Assembly: GCF_030732985.1 (NCBI RefSeq) | Contig: NZ_JASHJX010000036.1 | Span: 1 to 48,210 of the forward strand | Source of the DNA: Nioella sp. MMSF_3534 | Lineage (GTDB): Bacteria; Pseudomonadota; Alphaproteobacteria; Rhodobacterales; Rhodobacteraceae | DNA: 48,210 nt | Reading direction: 5' to 3' | Shown: positions 7,007 to 16,390 of the stretch, in pieces | Layout of the letters: every line of letters begins with the position of its first letter | Position numbering within the stretch: the first letter of the stretch is position 1 | The notes under the pieces: model-generated | What the model saw: only the letters and a program-made list of their open reading frames with translations | Database searches by the model: none | What the model was told of the DNA's origin: nothing | Translations under genes and position numbers: made by a program

Positions 7007-9880
7007 TTACTGCTCAGGCACCAGCACCTCGCGCTTGCCGACATGGTTGGCGGAGCTGACGACGCCCTCATCCTCCATCTGCTCCACCAGTCGCGCGGCC
7101 TTGTTGTAGCCGATGGCCAGCTTTCGCTGGATGTAGGAGGTGGAGCATTTGCGGTCCTTCGCAACGATTGCCACCGCCTGATCGTAAAGCGCGTCTTCGC
7201 CGGTCGTGTTGCCGCCAAGGCCAAGTACCGCGTCGATATCGCTTTCGCGGTCGTCGTCGGGGCCGTCCAGAACGGAGGCGGCATAGTCCGGCGGGCCGAA
7301 GCTCTTCAGATGGCTGACGATTTCCTCGACCTCTTCGTCGGAAACGAACGGCCCATGCACGCGGGTGATCTTGGCACCGCCCGCCATATACAGCATGTCG
7401 CCCATGCCAAGCAGCTGCTCGGCCCCCTGTTCGCCCAGGATGGTGCGACTGTCGACTTTCGAGGTCACGTGGAAGGAAATCCGCGTCGGGAAGTTCGCCT
7501 TGATCGTGCCGGTGATCACGTCAACCGACGGGCGCTGCGTGGCCATGATGATGTGGATGCCAGAGGCACGGGCCATTTGCGCTAGACGCTGAATACAGGC
7601 CTCGATCTCTTTGCCCGCAACCATCATCAGGTCGGCCATTTCGTCGACGATGACGACGATATAGGGCATCTTTTCGGGCGCGAATTCCTCGGTCTCGAAG
7701 ACGGGATCGCCTGTTTCATCATCAAACCCGGTCTGCACCGTGCGGCTGAACATCTCGCCCCGGTCCTGCGCATCCTTCACCCGGCCATTGTAGCCGTCGA
7801 TGTTGCGCACGCCCATCTTGGACATCTTGCGATAGCGTTCCTCCATCTCACCCACGACCCATTTCAGGGCCACCACGGCCTTTTTCGGGTCAGTCACAAC
7901 CGGGCTCAGCAGATGCGGGATGCCGTCGTAGACGCTGAGTTCCAGCATCTTCGGGTCGATCATGATCAGGCGGCAGTCCTCGGGCGTCAGCTTGTACAGA
8001 AGGCTGAGGATCATCGTGTTGATCGCCACGGATTTACCGGAGCCTGTGGTGCCCGCAATCAGCAGGTGGGGCATCTTGGCGAGGTTCGCGACCACGGGAT
8101 CGCCGCCGATATCCTTGCCAAGCGCCAGTGGCAGTTTCTGAGTGCCATCGCCAAAGTCGCGGCTGGCGAGGATTTCGCGCAGGACCACCTTTTCGCGGTG
8201 CTGATTGGGCAGTTCGATGCCGATCACGCTGCGGCCGGGCACGGTGGAAACACGGGCAGACAGCGCGGACATGCTGCGCGCGATATCATCGGCCAGACCA
8301 ATTACCCGGCTTGCTTTCAGGCCCGGCGCCGGTTCCAGTTCGTACATGGTGACGACGGGGCCGGGGCGGACGCTGACGATTTCGCCCTTCACGCCGTAGT
8401 CATCCAGCACGTTTTCCAGCATCCGCGCGTTTTCTTCCAACGCTTCATCGGACAGGTGGTGGCGCTGGATACTGGCCGGGCTGGTCAGCAGATTGAGCGG
8501 CGGGAATTCATAGGCCTGCGTCCTGTCATCAAGCGGCAGGGTCGGCTGCGCCTCGGCCCGCGCGGCACGCGACTGCGGCAGGGTCCGGCGTTGCAGGGGT
8601 TGCACCACGCGCTTGGGTTCCGGGGTCGCAGCCGGGGTCGGTGCGGAATGCGCGACGGTCCGCTCTGAATGCGGCAGCGGGATGGTTTCGACGGGCATCT
8701 CCTCGACGAAATCCGGTTCTGAATAGGCTTGCGGCTCGGGCTGGTGAATGCGGGCTGCGGTCAGCGGCGGCTCCACACGCGCGGCGGTCAGGGGCGGTTC
8801 CACGCGGGCGGCGGTGATCGGGGGTTCCACGCGGGCCGACATATGCTCTGCCCGGCGCGCGGCCACGGCGGCCTGAACCGCCGATTGTGGCTCTTCCGCC
8901 TCGGGTTCCACCACGGTGCCCGGACGCCGCACACGGCTCTGGATCACAGAGGCGATCTTGCTGCGGATGCGATCATCATCGGGGGCTTCCAGATCGGCGG
9001 GGGCGACGGGCGCACGTTCCACCAGTTCTGGTTCGGGGTCGGCCACGCGGTCGCGGCGAAGGATCGGCGGCATCCGGTCCAGCAGGCCAAAGCGCGGGCG
9101 CGGGGTTACCTCCTCTTCCGGATAATCCGGTTCATCATAGGCCAGAGCATCGTCATCATAGCCCTCAGCCTGGACCACTGCCCGGCTGCGGCGGCGCGCA
9201 TGCATCTGCATGGCGGCCTGACCGGCCCCACGACCGGCCTGACCGAACATCGCCCCGATCCAGGCGAAGGAATTGATCAGCCCGATCAGCATGAACCGCA
9301 GGGCAATGCGCATTTCGCGCCCGTTCACGCCAAGCACGAACAGACCAAGCGCAATCAGCGTCAGGAAGGACAGGGCGGCGAGGATCTTGAGACCGGTGCC
9401 AATGGCAAAGGGCAGCACGTTCAGCAGGGCGCCCAGGACAGTATCGCCGAAGACACCGCCGAGCCCATAGCTCTGAACCCAGGTCGCAGGGGGCTGATGC
9501 GTCGCGGCATAGATCGCGGCCAGCGCCACGGCAATCGGCAGGAAGATGATGCGGCCAAGCGCTCGCTCGCCACCCAGATGGGCGGCCAGCCGCACACCCC
9601 AGACCACGGCCCCAAGCGCCAGACCATAAGCGCCCCAGCCAACCACAAGCATCAAAAGCGCCGCGCAGGAGGCCCCGAACCGCCCAAGCAGGTTTTGCGG
9701 CACGGCATCCGTGGCGGCCCACCAGCTGGGATCATCGGGATTGTAAGAGGCCAGCATCAGCGTCAGCGCAATCCCGGTCAGGATCAGCACGATCCCGAGC
9801 GCCTCGCGCCCGCGCTTTTCCAGCGCCGCCTGCATCGAGCTGTCCAGCAGCGGATCCCTCTGTCGCGTCTGATAAGCCAT
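7007..9880 (-). CDS. ftsK: DNA translocase FtsK
   Basis: A 957-residue cell-division DNA pump that couples septation with chromosome dimer resolution. Residues about 24-210 hold four membrane segments. Residues about 220-460 form a low-complexity Pro/Glu/Arg-rich linker with a 9-residue tandem repeat. The alpha-beta motor follows, with Walker A GTTGSGKS near residue 610, Walker [12 protein letters not shown] and the [19 protein letters not shown] segment. The last 60 residues form the winged-helix gamma domain ([29 protein letters not shown]) that reads KOPS. It is located 11 bases after the aminotransferase stop, so it is probably in one transcript with the aminotransferase gene and lolA. 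Confidence 0.97.
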   Translation of the reverse strand: MAYQTRQRDPLLDSSMQAALEKRGREALGIVLILTGIALTLMLASYNPDDPSWWAATDAVPQNLLGRFGASCAALLMLVVGWGAYGLALGAVVWGVRLAAHLGGERALGRIIFLPIAVALAAIYAATHQPPATWVQSYGLGGVFGDTVLGALLNVLPFAIGTGLKILAALSFLTLIALGLFVLGVNGREMRIALRFMLIGLINSFAWIGAMFGQAGRGAGQAAMQMHARRRSRAVVQAEGYDDDALAYDEPDYPEEEVTPRPRFGLLDRMPPILRRDRVADPEPELVERAPVAPADLEAPDDDRIRSKIASVIQSRVRRPGTVVEPEAEEPQSAVQAAVAARRAEHMSARVEPPITAARVEPPLTAARVEPPLTAARIHQPEPQAYSEPDFVEEMPVETIPLPHSERTVAHSAPTPAATPEPKRVVQPLQRRTLPQSRAARAEAQPTLPLDDRTQAYEFPPLNLLTSPASIQRHHLSDEALEENARMLENVLDDYGVKGEIVSVRPGPVVTMYELEPAPGLKASRVIGLADDIARSMSALSARVSTVPGRSVIGIELPNQHREKVVLREILASRDFGDGTQKLPLALGKDIGGDPVVANLAKMPHLLIAGTTGSGKSVAINTMILSLLYKLTPEDCRLIMIDPKMLELSVYDGIPHLLSPVVTDPKKAVVALKWVVGEMEERYRKMSKMGVRNIDGYNGRVKDAQDRGEMFSRTVQTGFDDETGDPVFETEEFAPEKMPYIVVIVDEMADLMMVAGKEIEACIQRLAQMARASGIHIIMATQRPSVDVITGTIKANFPTRISFHVTSKVDSRTILGEQGAEQLLGMGDMLYMAGGAKITRVHGPFVSDEEVEEIVSHLKSFGPPDYAASVLDGPDDDRESDIDAVLGLGGNTTGEDALYDQAVAIVAKDRKCSTSYIQRKLAIGYNKAARLVEQMEDEGVVSSANHVGKREVLVPEQ
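8757..8837 (-). repeat. 27-base tandem repeat, 3 copies, inside ftsK linker
   Basis: Three contiguous 27-base units (8757-8783, 8784-8810, 8811-8837) encode a 9-residue unit ARVEPP(L/I)TA in the FtsK linker. A degenerate fourth unit (ARIHQPEPQ) follows in the protein. Copies differ at several bases. Slippage-driven length change of the linker is likely between strains. Confidence 0.85.
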
Positions 9881-9891
9881 ATCCCGTCACC

Positions 9892-11076
9892 TCACCTTGC
9901 ATACAGGCAGTCGCGGAGCTTGATCAGCCCGCGCCGCATGTCGTCTTTTTGTGCCACCATCGCCACGCGGATCCGATCCGCGCCGGGCGTGTGGCCGTTC
10001 ACTTCGCGGGCCAGGTAGGATCCGGGCAACACCCGAACCCCGGCCTCGCACCAAAGTTTCACCGTTGCCGCCTCGTCGTTCTCGACGGGCAGCCACAGGA
10101 AGAACCCGGCCTCGGGCGGCATGTAGCCGTCGAGACCTGCGAAAACCTCGTCTGCAATCGCGTATTTCTCGGCATAGAGCGCCCGGTTCGCTGTCACGTG
10201 ATCCTCGTCCGACCACGCCTTTGCGGCCACCGCCTGCAACGGCCCCGGCAGGGGGGCACCGGCATAGGCGCGCAATTGTTTGAGCCGTTTGATGCTTTCC
10301 GGCCCGCCAGCGGCAAAGCCCGAGCGCAGACCGGCAAGGTTCGACCGTTTGGAGAGCGAATTGAACAGCACCACCCGCTCCGGGTCCGCGCCCATTTGGG
10401 CGGCGATTTCCAATGCGCCACGGGGCGGCGCATCGCGGTAGATCTCGGAATAGCACTCATCCGCGAAAATCTGGAAATCGTAGCGCTCGGCAAGCCCGAT
10501 CAACTCGCGCCAATAGGCTCCGTTCGCCACCGCCCCCTGCGGGTTTGCAGGCGAGCAGATATAGGCCACGGCGGTGCGGTTCAGCACGTCATCCGGCAGG
10601 CTGGCATAGTCGGGCAGGTTCCCGGTGGCGTCCGTCGCGGGCACATAGACCGGCTCCGCCCCTACAGCCAGCGCGGCCACCGCGTAGACCTGATAGAACG
10701 GGTTCGGCGTCAGAACGACGGGCTGCTTACCTCCCTTGGTTTCCGGGCAAAGCGCAATGCAGGCGTTGAACAGCCCTTCGCGCGTGCCGTTCAGCGGCAG
10801 GATCTGCGTGGCGGCGTCGACGCTCACCCCATAGCGGCGGGCGATCCATCCAGAGATCGCCGCCTGCAAGTCCGGCGTGCCGTCATTGGCCGGATACTTC
10901 CCGAAGCCAGCGGCGTTTTCCGCGATGATCTGAGGCACCCAGTCGGGGAAGGCATGTGTCGGCTCCCCGATCGTCATATTGATCGGATCGGCCCCCGGCG
11001 CATGGGGGTCGAGAAGCGCCCGAAGACGCGGGAACGCGTATGCTGGCAGGTTCGAAAACCGCTCAGGAAATGCCAT
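9892..11076 (-). CDS. PLP-dependent class I/II aminotransferase (DapC-like)
   Basis: A 394-residue fold-type I aminotransferase. Landmarks are INMTIGEPTHAFPDW, the YPANDGTPDL region, VLTPNPFYQVYAVAA, YICSPANPQGAV, FADECYSEIYRD and the PLP-lysine motif SLSKRSNLAGLRSG with Lys243; the C-terminal arginine lies in RIRVAMV. It resembles N-succinyldiaminopimelate aminotransferase-like enzymes placed upstream of ftsK in related genomes, but specificity cannot be read from the sequence. ftsK starts 11 bases downstream. Confidence 0.88.
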   Translation of the reverse strand: MAFPERFSNLPAYAFPRLRALLDPHAPGADPINMTIGEPTHAFPDWVPQIIAENAAGFGKYPANDGTPDLQAAISGWIARRYGVSVDAATQILPLNGTREGLFNACIALCPETKGGKQPVVLTPNPFYQVYAVAALAVGAEPVYVPATDATGNLPDYASLPDDVLNRTAVAYICSPANPQGAVANGAYWRELIGLAERYDFQIFADECYSEIYRDAPPRGALEIAAQMGADPERVVLFNSLSKRSNLAGLRSGFAAGGPESIKRLKQLRAYAGAPLPGPLQAVAAKAWSDEDHVTANRALYAEKYAIADEVFAGLDGYMPPEAGFFLWLPVENDEAATVKLWCEAGVRVLPGSYLAREVNGHTPGADRIRVAMVAQKDDMRRGLIKLRDCLYAR

Positions 11077-11090
11077 ATCTGCCTCTGGTT

Positions 11091-11110
11091 CAGGGTCGTT
11101 TTTCGCCCTG
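11091..11110 (-). other. Small hairpin between amidase and aminotransferase genes
   Basis: On the minus strand CAGGGCG-AAAAA-CGACCCTG can fold with a 5-base A loop and one bulged base, 15 bases before the aminotransferase start. It could be a weak attenuator or terminator, or nothing. No U-tract follows. Confidence 0.25.
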
Positions 11111-11194
11111 TTTGTCGGCAGGTTAACGGCTTGCGCGGCTTTGGTCCAGAAAAACGAACGCTTTCAGGGCGATTGCGGGGCGGGGCTGTGGCCT

Positions 11195-12523
11195 TCAGGC
11201 CAATGCCGTTTCCACCGCCTTGCCGATCCTGAGTAGTGCTTCCTCTCCGAACGGCTGGCCAAGCAGCATGATCCCCGTGCCCGGCACGCCCGTGGGGATC
11301 GTCAGCGCTGACAGCCCCATCAGGTTACCCACGCGCGTATTGCGCAGGGTCAGCAGGTTTTCGGTGACGTAGTAATCATCGTCCTCCATCAGCCGGCCCG
11401 CATGGGGTGGCAGGTTCGGCGCGGTCGGCAACAGCACCGCGTCATAGCCCGCCACCTGCGCCGCCCATTCCCCGCGCAGGTGGTCGAGGAACTGCCATGC
11501 TGATACGTAGTCGGCGGCGGCAAAACCGGCACCGGACCGGAACCGGTCCAGAATACGCGGGAACATCTTTTCGGGCGTGGCCTCGATCGCGTGTTTCCAC
11601 GTTCCGTAAGCCTCCGAGGTAAATAGGATCGGTGACAGGTCCATCGCCGCTTCGATCCCGTCCACGGTGCCACGGGTGATCTGTGCCCCCGCCTGCGTCA
11701 TCCGGTCAATCGCATGGGCAAAGCCCGCTGCTGGCTCCTCACGCACATCATCGGTGTAGGTATCCAGCACCAGGAACCGCCGCCCTTTCAGGCTCACCCC
11801 TTCAAGATCGGCGGGCTTGCTCCCCTCCATGACCGCGAGCAGCAACGCGCAATCCTCAACGGATTTTGCCAGCGGACCGACCGTGTCAAACCGCGCGCAA
11901 AGCGGCACGACACCCGCCAGAGACAGCCGCCCGGAGGTCGTCTTCAACCCAACCAAGTCATTGAACGCAGAGGGTATTCGCACCGATCCGCCGGTATCCG
12001 ACCCGATCCCCGCAGGCGCCAGCCCCCAGGCTGTGGAGGCTGCGGCCCCCGACGAAGACCCGCCCGGCACAAGCTCGGGATCATGGATATTGGGCGGTGT
12101 TTCCGTCACCGGGTTGATGCCGAGACCAGAGAAGGCCAGTTCGCTCATATGCGTCTTGCCAAGGCAGACCATGCCGGCCCGAGTGGCATTGGCCAGCACC
12201 TCGCAATCTGCATCCGGCACCCGCCCCGCCAGCAGGTCAGAGCCCGATTTCGTCTCGTCCCCGGCACTGTCAAAGAGGTCCTTCCACGACAGCGGCACCC
12301 CGTCCAGCAACCCGCGCCGCACGCCAAGACGCGCCCGTTCCGACGCTGCCGCCGCTTCCGCCCGTGCCCGATCCGGCGTGACAACGGAGTAGATGCGGCC
12401 CGCATATTCATGACCCGCAATGGCCTCCAGATAGGCCTCGGTCAGCTCAACAGGGTCGATCTCTCCCGCCCCGATCGCGCGGCCCAGATCCACCACCCCG
12501 AGTGTCTGCCAATCGTCCCGCAT
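11195..12523 (-). CDS. Amidase (amidase-signature family)
   Basis: A 442-residue amidase-signature enzyme, which hydrolyses carboxamides. The Ser-cisSer-Lys triad is visible: Lys81 in PLSWKDLFD, Ser156 in GGSSSGAA, and the nucleophile Ser180 in GSDTGGSVRIPS, 24 residues after Ser156 as in the family. The substrate is unknown; a GatA role is unlikely because no gatB or gatC is adjacent. It is on the same strand as the aminotransferase gene but separated by 118 bases, and divergent from the hydroxylase gene. Confidence 0.92.
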   Translation of the reverse strand: MRDDWQTLGVVDLGRAIGAGEIDPVELTEAYLEAIAGHEYAGRIYSVVTPDRARAEAAAASERARLGVRRGLLDGVPLSWKDLFDSAGDETKSGSDLLAGRVPDADCEVLANATRAGMVCLGKTHMSELAFSGLGINPVTETPPNIHDPELVPGGSSSGAAASTAWGLAPAGIGSDTGGSVRIPSAFNDLVGLKTTSGRLSLAGVVPLCARFDTVGPLAKSVEDCALLLAVMEGSKPADLEGVSLKGRRFLVLDTYTDDVREEPAAGFAHAIDRMTQAGAQITRGTVDGIEAAMDLSPILFTSEAYGTWKHAIEATPEKMFPRILDRFRSGAGFAAADYVSAWQFLDHLRGEWAAQVAGYDAVLLPTAPNLPPHAGRLMEDDDYYVTENLLTLRNTRVGNLMGLSALTIPTGVPGTGIMLLGQPFGEEALLRIGKAVETALA

Positions 12524-12610
12524 CGCCTGTCCTCCGCCATGTTGTCGCGGGCCACGCTAGCGGGGTCATGCCACATGGACAATCCCGCGTATGTGCCCAT
12601 ATTGCGGGGC

Positions 12611-13834
12611 ATGGCAACGGACTCCGATATCCTGATCGTCGGCGGCGGCTTGAACGGCCCCTGCCTCGCGCTGGCCCTCAGCCAGGCGGGCCTGACCAGC
12701 ACCGTGATCGACGCCCTGCCGGTGGAAACCAGTGACAATGACCGGTTCGATGGCCGCTCCTACGCGCTGGCATTGGCCTCGGCCCGGCTGTTAATGGCCC
12801 TCGGTATCTGGGAGGATGTGAAAGCCAACGCGCAACCGATGCTGGAGATCAAGGCCAGCGACGGGCGCGCAGGCGAAGGCCCCGCGCCGTTCTTCCTGCA
12901 TTTCGATCATGCCGAGATCGAGGAAGGCCCGATGGGCTACATGCTGGAGGACCGCTTCCTGCGCCACGCCCTGCTGACCCGGATGCAGGCCGATCCCAAT
13001 ATCATCCATCTGCCCGGCAAGCGCGTGATCGCGCAGGACACCACCGGCCCCGCATCCGTGACGCTGGAGGATGGCCGTACCCTGACCGCCCGCCTTCTAA
13101 TAGGTGCGGATGGGCGGCAAAGCGGCACCGGCGCGCGGGCAGGGATCAAGCGGCAGGGCTGGGATTACGGCCAGACCGCGCTCGTGTGTTCGCTGAAACA
13201 CGAGCTGCCCCATCACGGCATTGCGCATCAGTTCTTCATGCCCGCGGGACCGCTGGCCATTCTGCCCCTGCCCGGCAACCGCTGCTCCATTGTCTGGAGT
13301 GAAACCCACGCCCGCGCCGCCGAGATCAACGCACTCAGCGACGAAGGCTATCTCGAGGTACTGCGCCCGCGCTTCGGCGATTTCCTGGGCGAGATCGCGC
13401 TTGATGGCGACCGTTTCACCTATCCCCTGAACCTGACCATTTCCGAACGCTTCGTGGATGACCGCCTGGCGCTGGTAGGCGACGCCGCACACGGGGTGCA
13501 CCCAATCGCCGGTCAAGGCCTCAACCTCGGCCTGCGCGACGTGGGCGCCTTGGCCGAAGTGCTGACAGATGCCAAACGCCGTGGCGAGGATATCGCAAGC
13601 CTTCTGGTCCTCGAACGCTATCAACGCTGGCGGCGCTTCGATACGGCCACGCTCGCCGCCTCCACCGACCTGATCAACAGGCTCTTTTCCAATGACAACC
13701 CGCTTCTGCGGGCGGGGCGCGATCTGGGCATGGGCCTCATCAACGCCTTCCCCGCCGCCCGCCGCAGTTTCATCCGCGAAGCTGCGGGCCTGACCGGCGA
13801 TGTCCCACGGCTGCTGCAGGGCAAACCGCTCTGA
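12611..13834 (+). CDS. UbiH/UbiF-family FAD-dependent hydroxylase
   Basis: A 407-residue FAD monooxygenase of the ubiquinone-biosynthesis type. It has ILIVGGGLNGPCLALALSQ (Rossmann GxGxxG for FAD), RLLIGADGRQSGTGARAGI (DG motif), and LALVGDAAHGVHPIAGQGLN (GD motif plus the AGQGLN signature). It probably hydroxylates an octaprenyl-ring intermediate of ubiquinone at the membrane. The start at MATDSDILIV is chosen since the nucleotide fold follows at once; an in-frame ATG at 12575 would add 12 residues. Which ring carbon is hydroxylated cannot be told. Confidence 0.9.
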   Translation: MATDSDILIVGGGLNGPCLALALSQAGLTSTVIDALPVETSDNDRFDGRSYALALASARLLMALGIWEDVKANAQPMLEIKASDGRAGEGPAPFFLHFDHAEIEEGPMGYMLEDRFLRHALLTRMQADPNIIHLPGKRVIAQDTTGPASVTLEDGRTLTARLLIGADGRQSGTGARAGIKRQGWDYGQTALVCSLKHELPHHGIAHQFFMPAGPLAILPLPGNRCSIVWSETHARAAEINALSDEGYLEVLRPRFGDFLGEIALDGDRFTYPLNLTISERFVDDRLALVGDAAHGVHPIAGQGLNLGLRDVGALAEVLTDAKRRGEDIASLLVLERYQRWRRFDTATLAASTDLINRLFSNDNPLLRAGRDLGMGLINAFPAARRSFIREAAGLTGDVPRLLQGKPL

Positions 13835-13835
13835 G

Positions 13836-13854
13836 TTTCTCCTTGTGAAAATAC
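13836..13854 (+). repeat. Short post-stop intergenic element, copy 2
   Basis: TTTC-TC-CTTG-TGA-AAATAC begins one base after the hydroxylase stop. It is the counterpart of the element at 19-38 behind the thiolase gene and has the same orientation relative to the coding strand. It leads directly into a GC-rich palindromic region (13858 onward). Confidence 0.45.
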
Positions 13855-13857
13855 TCC

Positions 13858-13967
13858 CGCCGGAGGCATCCCAACCCGGCCACGGGGCGCAGCCCAAAAC
13901 GCCAATCGCCACCATCGGCCACGCATACGTGGCAACGCGGCATGACGAGGCCTCCGGCGTCAGCCGG
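13858..13967. repeat. Inverted-repeat region between convergent genes
   Basis: The 185-base gap between the convergent hydroxylase and membrane-protein genes holds a perfect 10-base inverted repeat (CGCCGGAGGC 13858-13867, GCCTCCGGCG 13950-13959). Inside it is a hairpin GCCACG-CATA-CGTGGC (13918-13933). A competing hairpin CCGGC-GTCA-GCCGG lies at 13954-13967. It may serve as a two-way transcription end. Confidence 0.55.
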
Positions 13968-14019
13968 GGGTTGAGGAGGGCCGCTCACGGGTCGACGCCG
14001 GCAGGCGGCGAAACCCCCA

Positions 14020-14418
14020 TCAGTTCATGTTGATGTCCCGCCCCGCAGACCGGATCGACACCGAAAACCCCGCCAGAACGTCGATCAAGGCAATCACCAT
14101 CAGTGTGAAGAACAGCGAGGTGGACGCCCCCGCCACCAGCAGGAACTCCACCAGGTAGACCACGAACACGACCGTGGACAGCAGATGGTCGATGATCGAG
14201 GCCATCCCGGTCACGGTCGATTTCATGATCTCCACGAACAAAACCAGCAGCGCCACCAGCACGATCACGTCCCCGATGGTCATCGCCCAAGTTCCGCCCG
14301 ACATCATCTCGACCGTGAAGAGCGACCGAACGAACGGATCGTCCGCCCCCATCAGGCCAAAGAGCCCAAGGTTGAACAGGATCAGGGGGATGACGAGCAG
14401 CGGGATCTTGGAAAGCAT
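14020..14418 (-). CDS. Conserved small membrane protein, unknown function
   Basis: A 132-residue protein with about four hydrophobic segments (roughly residues 5-25, 45-65, 80-100, 103-120) and acidic or polar loops. No catalytic motif is visible and I do not recognise a named family. The hydrophobic segment pattern and normal codon use suggest a real gene. It is followed by the palindromic region and preceded by a 69-base gap to the Trm112-like gene on the same strand. Confidence 0.7.
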   Translation of the reverse strand: MLSKIPLLVIPLILFNLGLFGLMGADDPFVRSLFTVEMMSGGTWAMTIGDVIVLVALLVLFVEIMKSTVTGMASIIDHLLSTVVFVVYLVEFLLVAGASTSLFFTLMVIALIDVLAGFSVSIRSAGRDINMN

Positions 14419-14487
14419 GGCGACAGGTCCTAAAGGGTCAGGTAATCCCCGTCATCTAGGCGCAGTCAGACAGGCCCCGTCAAGCCA

Positions 14488-14670
14488 TCAGTCCAGCTTG
14501 CGCGCCTCGTCTTCCAGCATGATCGGAATGCCGTTGCGGATCGGAAAGGCCAGCCCCGCCGCGCGCGAAATCAGCTCCCCTGCATCGGCATCGTAGGAGA
14601 GGGTGCCTTGCGTCACCGGGCAGACAAGGGCCTCCAGCATCTTGCGGTCGATTACCGAAGGCCTGCTCAT
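14488..14670 (-). CDS. Trm112-like small protein (UPF0434/YcaR type)
   Basis: A 60-residue Trm112-domain protein. It shows [17 protein letters not shown], then [13 protein letters not shown] at the end, which are the hallmarks of the family. Only one cysteine of the usual zinc ligands remains, as in many bacterial members. Its start overlaps the stop of the upstream Lon-substrate-domain gene by 4 bases, so the two are translationally coupled. Confidence 0.9.
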   Translation of the reverse strand: MSRPSVIDRKMLEALVCPVTQGTLSYDADAGELISRAAGLAFPIRNGIPIMLEDEARKLD

Positions 14671-15311
14671 TGGATCACCTCATCGCTTGCGCCACCCCGG
14701 CAGGTGAATTCCATCAGCGCGGTGAGCGTTTCGCGCCGGTCCGTCAGGTGCGGAGCCTCCAGCAGCGCCTGTTTCTCCTCGACGCTGAACGGGCACAGCA
14801 TCGACAGCGAATTGATCAGCAGCTCGTCATCCGCCTCTTCCAGGCTGCCCCAGTCGGTTTGCAGCGCCGCCGCCTCGAAATAGCGCGACAGAAGCTTCAG
14901 GAACTGTTCCCGGTCGAAATTCGGATCTTCCTCTTCCCGACCCAGATCGCGGGTGAAGTCGGACCAGTGCAGATCGGCTTTCACATAGGGAGAGAACCCT
15001 GTCACCTCCCGCTTGATCCGAAAGCGCGACATGCCCGACAGAGTGATCATGTAGCGCCCATCCTCGGTTTCCGAGAACTGCGTCACCCGCCCCGCGCACC
15101 CGATCTCGTGCAGACGCGACTGGCCTGGCTTGCCGCCTTCCAGCGGCTGCACCATGCCGATCATGCGGTGCGGCGTCTTCAGGCTGTCCTCCAGCATCGC
15201 AAGGTAGCGCGGCTCGAAGATATGCAGAGGCAGCCGGGCCCGGGGCAGCAGCAGCGCACCGGGCAGCGGGAAAAGCGGAATCGTTTCGGGCAGATCAGCC
15301 GGGGACATCAT
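14667..15311 (-). CDS. Lon-substrate-binding-domain protein (LonN-like)
   Basis: A 214-residue stand-alone Lon N-terminal (PUA-like) domain protein. The N-terminus [19 protein letters not shown] and the segment [18 protein letters not shown] are diagnostic. The middle has the [24 protein letters not shown] strand set. There is no ATPase or peptidase domain, so it is not Lon itself. Its role is unknown; by family it may bind unfolded or small-molecule ligands. It overlaps the Trm112-like gene by 4 bases and follows the thioredoxin-TPR gene after 27 bases on the same strand, so the three probably form one operon. Confidence 0.9.
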   Translation of the reverse strand: MMSPADLPETIPLFPLPGALLLPRARLPLHIFEPRYLAMLEDSLKTPHRMIGMVQPLEGGKPGQSRLHEIGCAGRVTQFSETEDGRYMITLSGMSRFRIKREVTGFSPYVKADLHWSDFTRDLGREEEDPNFDREQFLKLLSRYFEAAALQTDWGSLEEADDELLINSLSMLCPFSVEEKQALLEAPHLTDRRETLTALMEFTCRGGASDEVIQ

Positions 15312-15338
15312 GCCTCACTATGTAGGCAGGAAGGCCAG

Positions 15339-16262
15339 TCAGGCAAACAGAAGCGACGAAAGCTTGCGCCGCCCCTTCAAGGCCACCGGGTCATTTGGCT
15401 TCAGCGCCTCGAAAATGGTGAAGAGCTGCGCCTTGGCCGCCCCGTCATTCCAGTCCCGATCCCGGCGGAACAGGTCGAGCAGTTGATCCACCGCCGCCTC
15501 CACATCACCGGATGCGTGCAAGGCCTGCGCATAGTCGAACCGCGCCTGATGATTGGCGGGATCGGCCTCTACCGCTGCCGACAGCTCTGCCAGCGGGCCT
15601 GCATCGGCGGCCTGACGGGCCAGTTCCAGCTGCGCACGGGCGGCTTCCAGTTCGGGCGAGCCGGCAATCGCCTCGGGCGCATTGGCCAGCATCGCCTCGG
15701 CCTGATCCAGCTCTCCGATGGCCAGGTGCGCGCGGACCAGCCCGCCATAGGCCCCGGCATGGTCCGGCTCTTCGCCAAGGATCGCGGCAAAGGTCTGGGC
15801 GGCATCGGCGGCCTCGCCATCGGCCAGCATCTGCTCGGCAGCCTCGACGGCTTCGCCAAGTCCACCGTCCCCGGCCAGACCGGTCAGCTTGTCGATGAAG
15901 GCCTTGATCTCGGATTGCGGCACCGCGCCCTGGAACATGTCGACCGGGCGGCCCTGGTAGAAGGCCACGACCGTCGGAATGGATTGCAGCGGCAGCCCCT
16001 GCTGCGCCAGGGCCTGTGCAAGCCGCTGGTTCTGGTCCACGTCGATCTTGACCATCTTCACCTTGCCCTTGGCGGCGGTGACGGCGGCCTCCAACTGCGG
16101 GCCGAGCGTTTTGCAGGGTCCACACCAGGTGGCCCAGAAATCCACGACAACCGGCACCTCCTGGCTGGCCTCGACGACCACGGCCATGAAGTTTTCTTCG
16201 GTTCCGTCAACGATCAGATCGCCGGCTGCAGGGCCGGGCTGAAGTCCATCGAGTTCGAGCAT
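15339..16262 (-). CDS. Thioredoxin-TPR co-chaperone (CnoX/YbbN-like)
   Basis: A 307-residue protein with an N-terminal thioredoxin domain (about residues 20-125) and a C-terminal TPR-like helical half (about 140-307). The redox motif is FWATWCGPCK with Cys47 and Cys50, so unlike E. coli CnoX it keeps a full CxxC. The cis-proline is in SIPTVV. By homology it may hold oxidised or unfolded clients and pass them on to GroEL or DnaK. Start ATG 16262 is preferred over 16286 because AAGGGG is well placed for it. It is the first gene of a likely three-gene operon. Confidence 0.9.
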   Translation of the reverse strand: MLELDGLQPGPAAGDLIVDGTEENFMAVVVEASQEVPVVVDFWATWCGPCKTLGPQLEAAVTAAKGKVKMVKIDVDQNQRLAQALAQQGLPLQSIPTVVAFYQGRPVDMFQGAVPQSEIKAFIDKLTGLAGDGGLGEAVEAAEQMLADGEAADAAQTFAAILGEEPDHAGAYGGLVRAHLAIGELDQAEAMLANAPEAIAGSPELEAARAQLELARQAADAGPLAELSAAVEADPANHQARFDYAQALHASGDVEAAVDQLLDLFRRDRDWNDGAAKAQLFTIFEALKPNDPVALKGRRKLSSLLFA

Positions 16263-16390
16263 CTGTGCCCCCTTCACCTTTGTCACGACCTATATGGGCC
16301 GCGCGGGCGGAAAGGCCAAGGGGGTCAAATGGGCTTTGACGGGGGCAAGGCCGGGACATAGCGTTGCAGTCAGGCAATGCGGAGCCCCCC

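Noticed and set aside
9949-11232. Long open frame (427 codons) opposite the aminotransferase gene
   Set aside because: Antisense shadow without motifs; the PLP-lysine motif is in the minus frame.
14670-16361. Long open frame (563 codons) on the plus strand opposite the Lon-domain and thioredoxin genes
   Set aside because: It spans two recognised minus-strand genes and has no domain; typical high-GC antisense frame.
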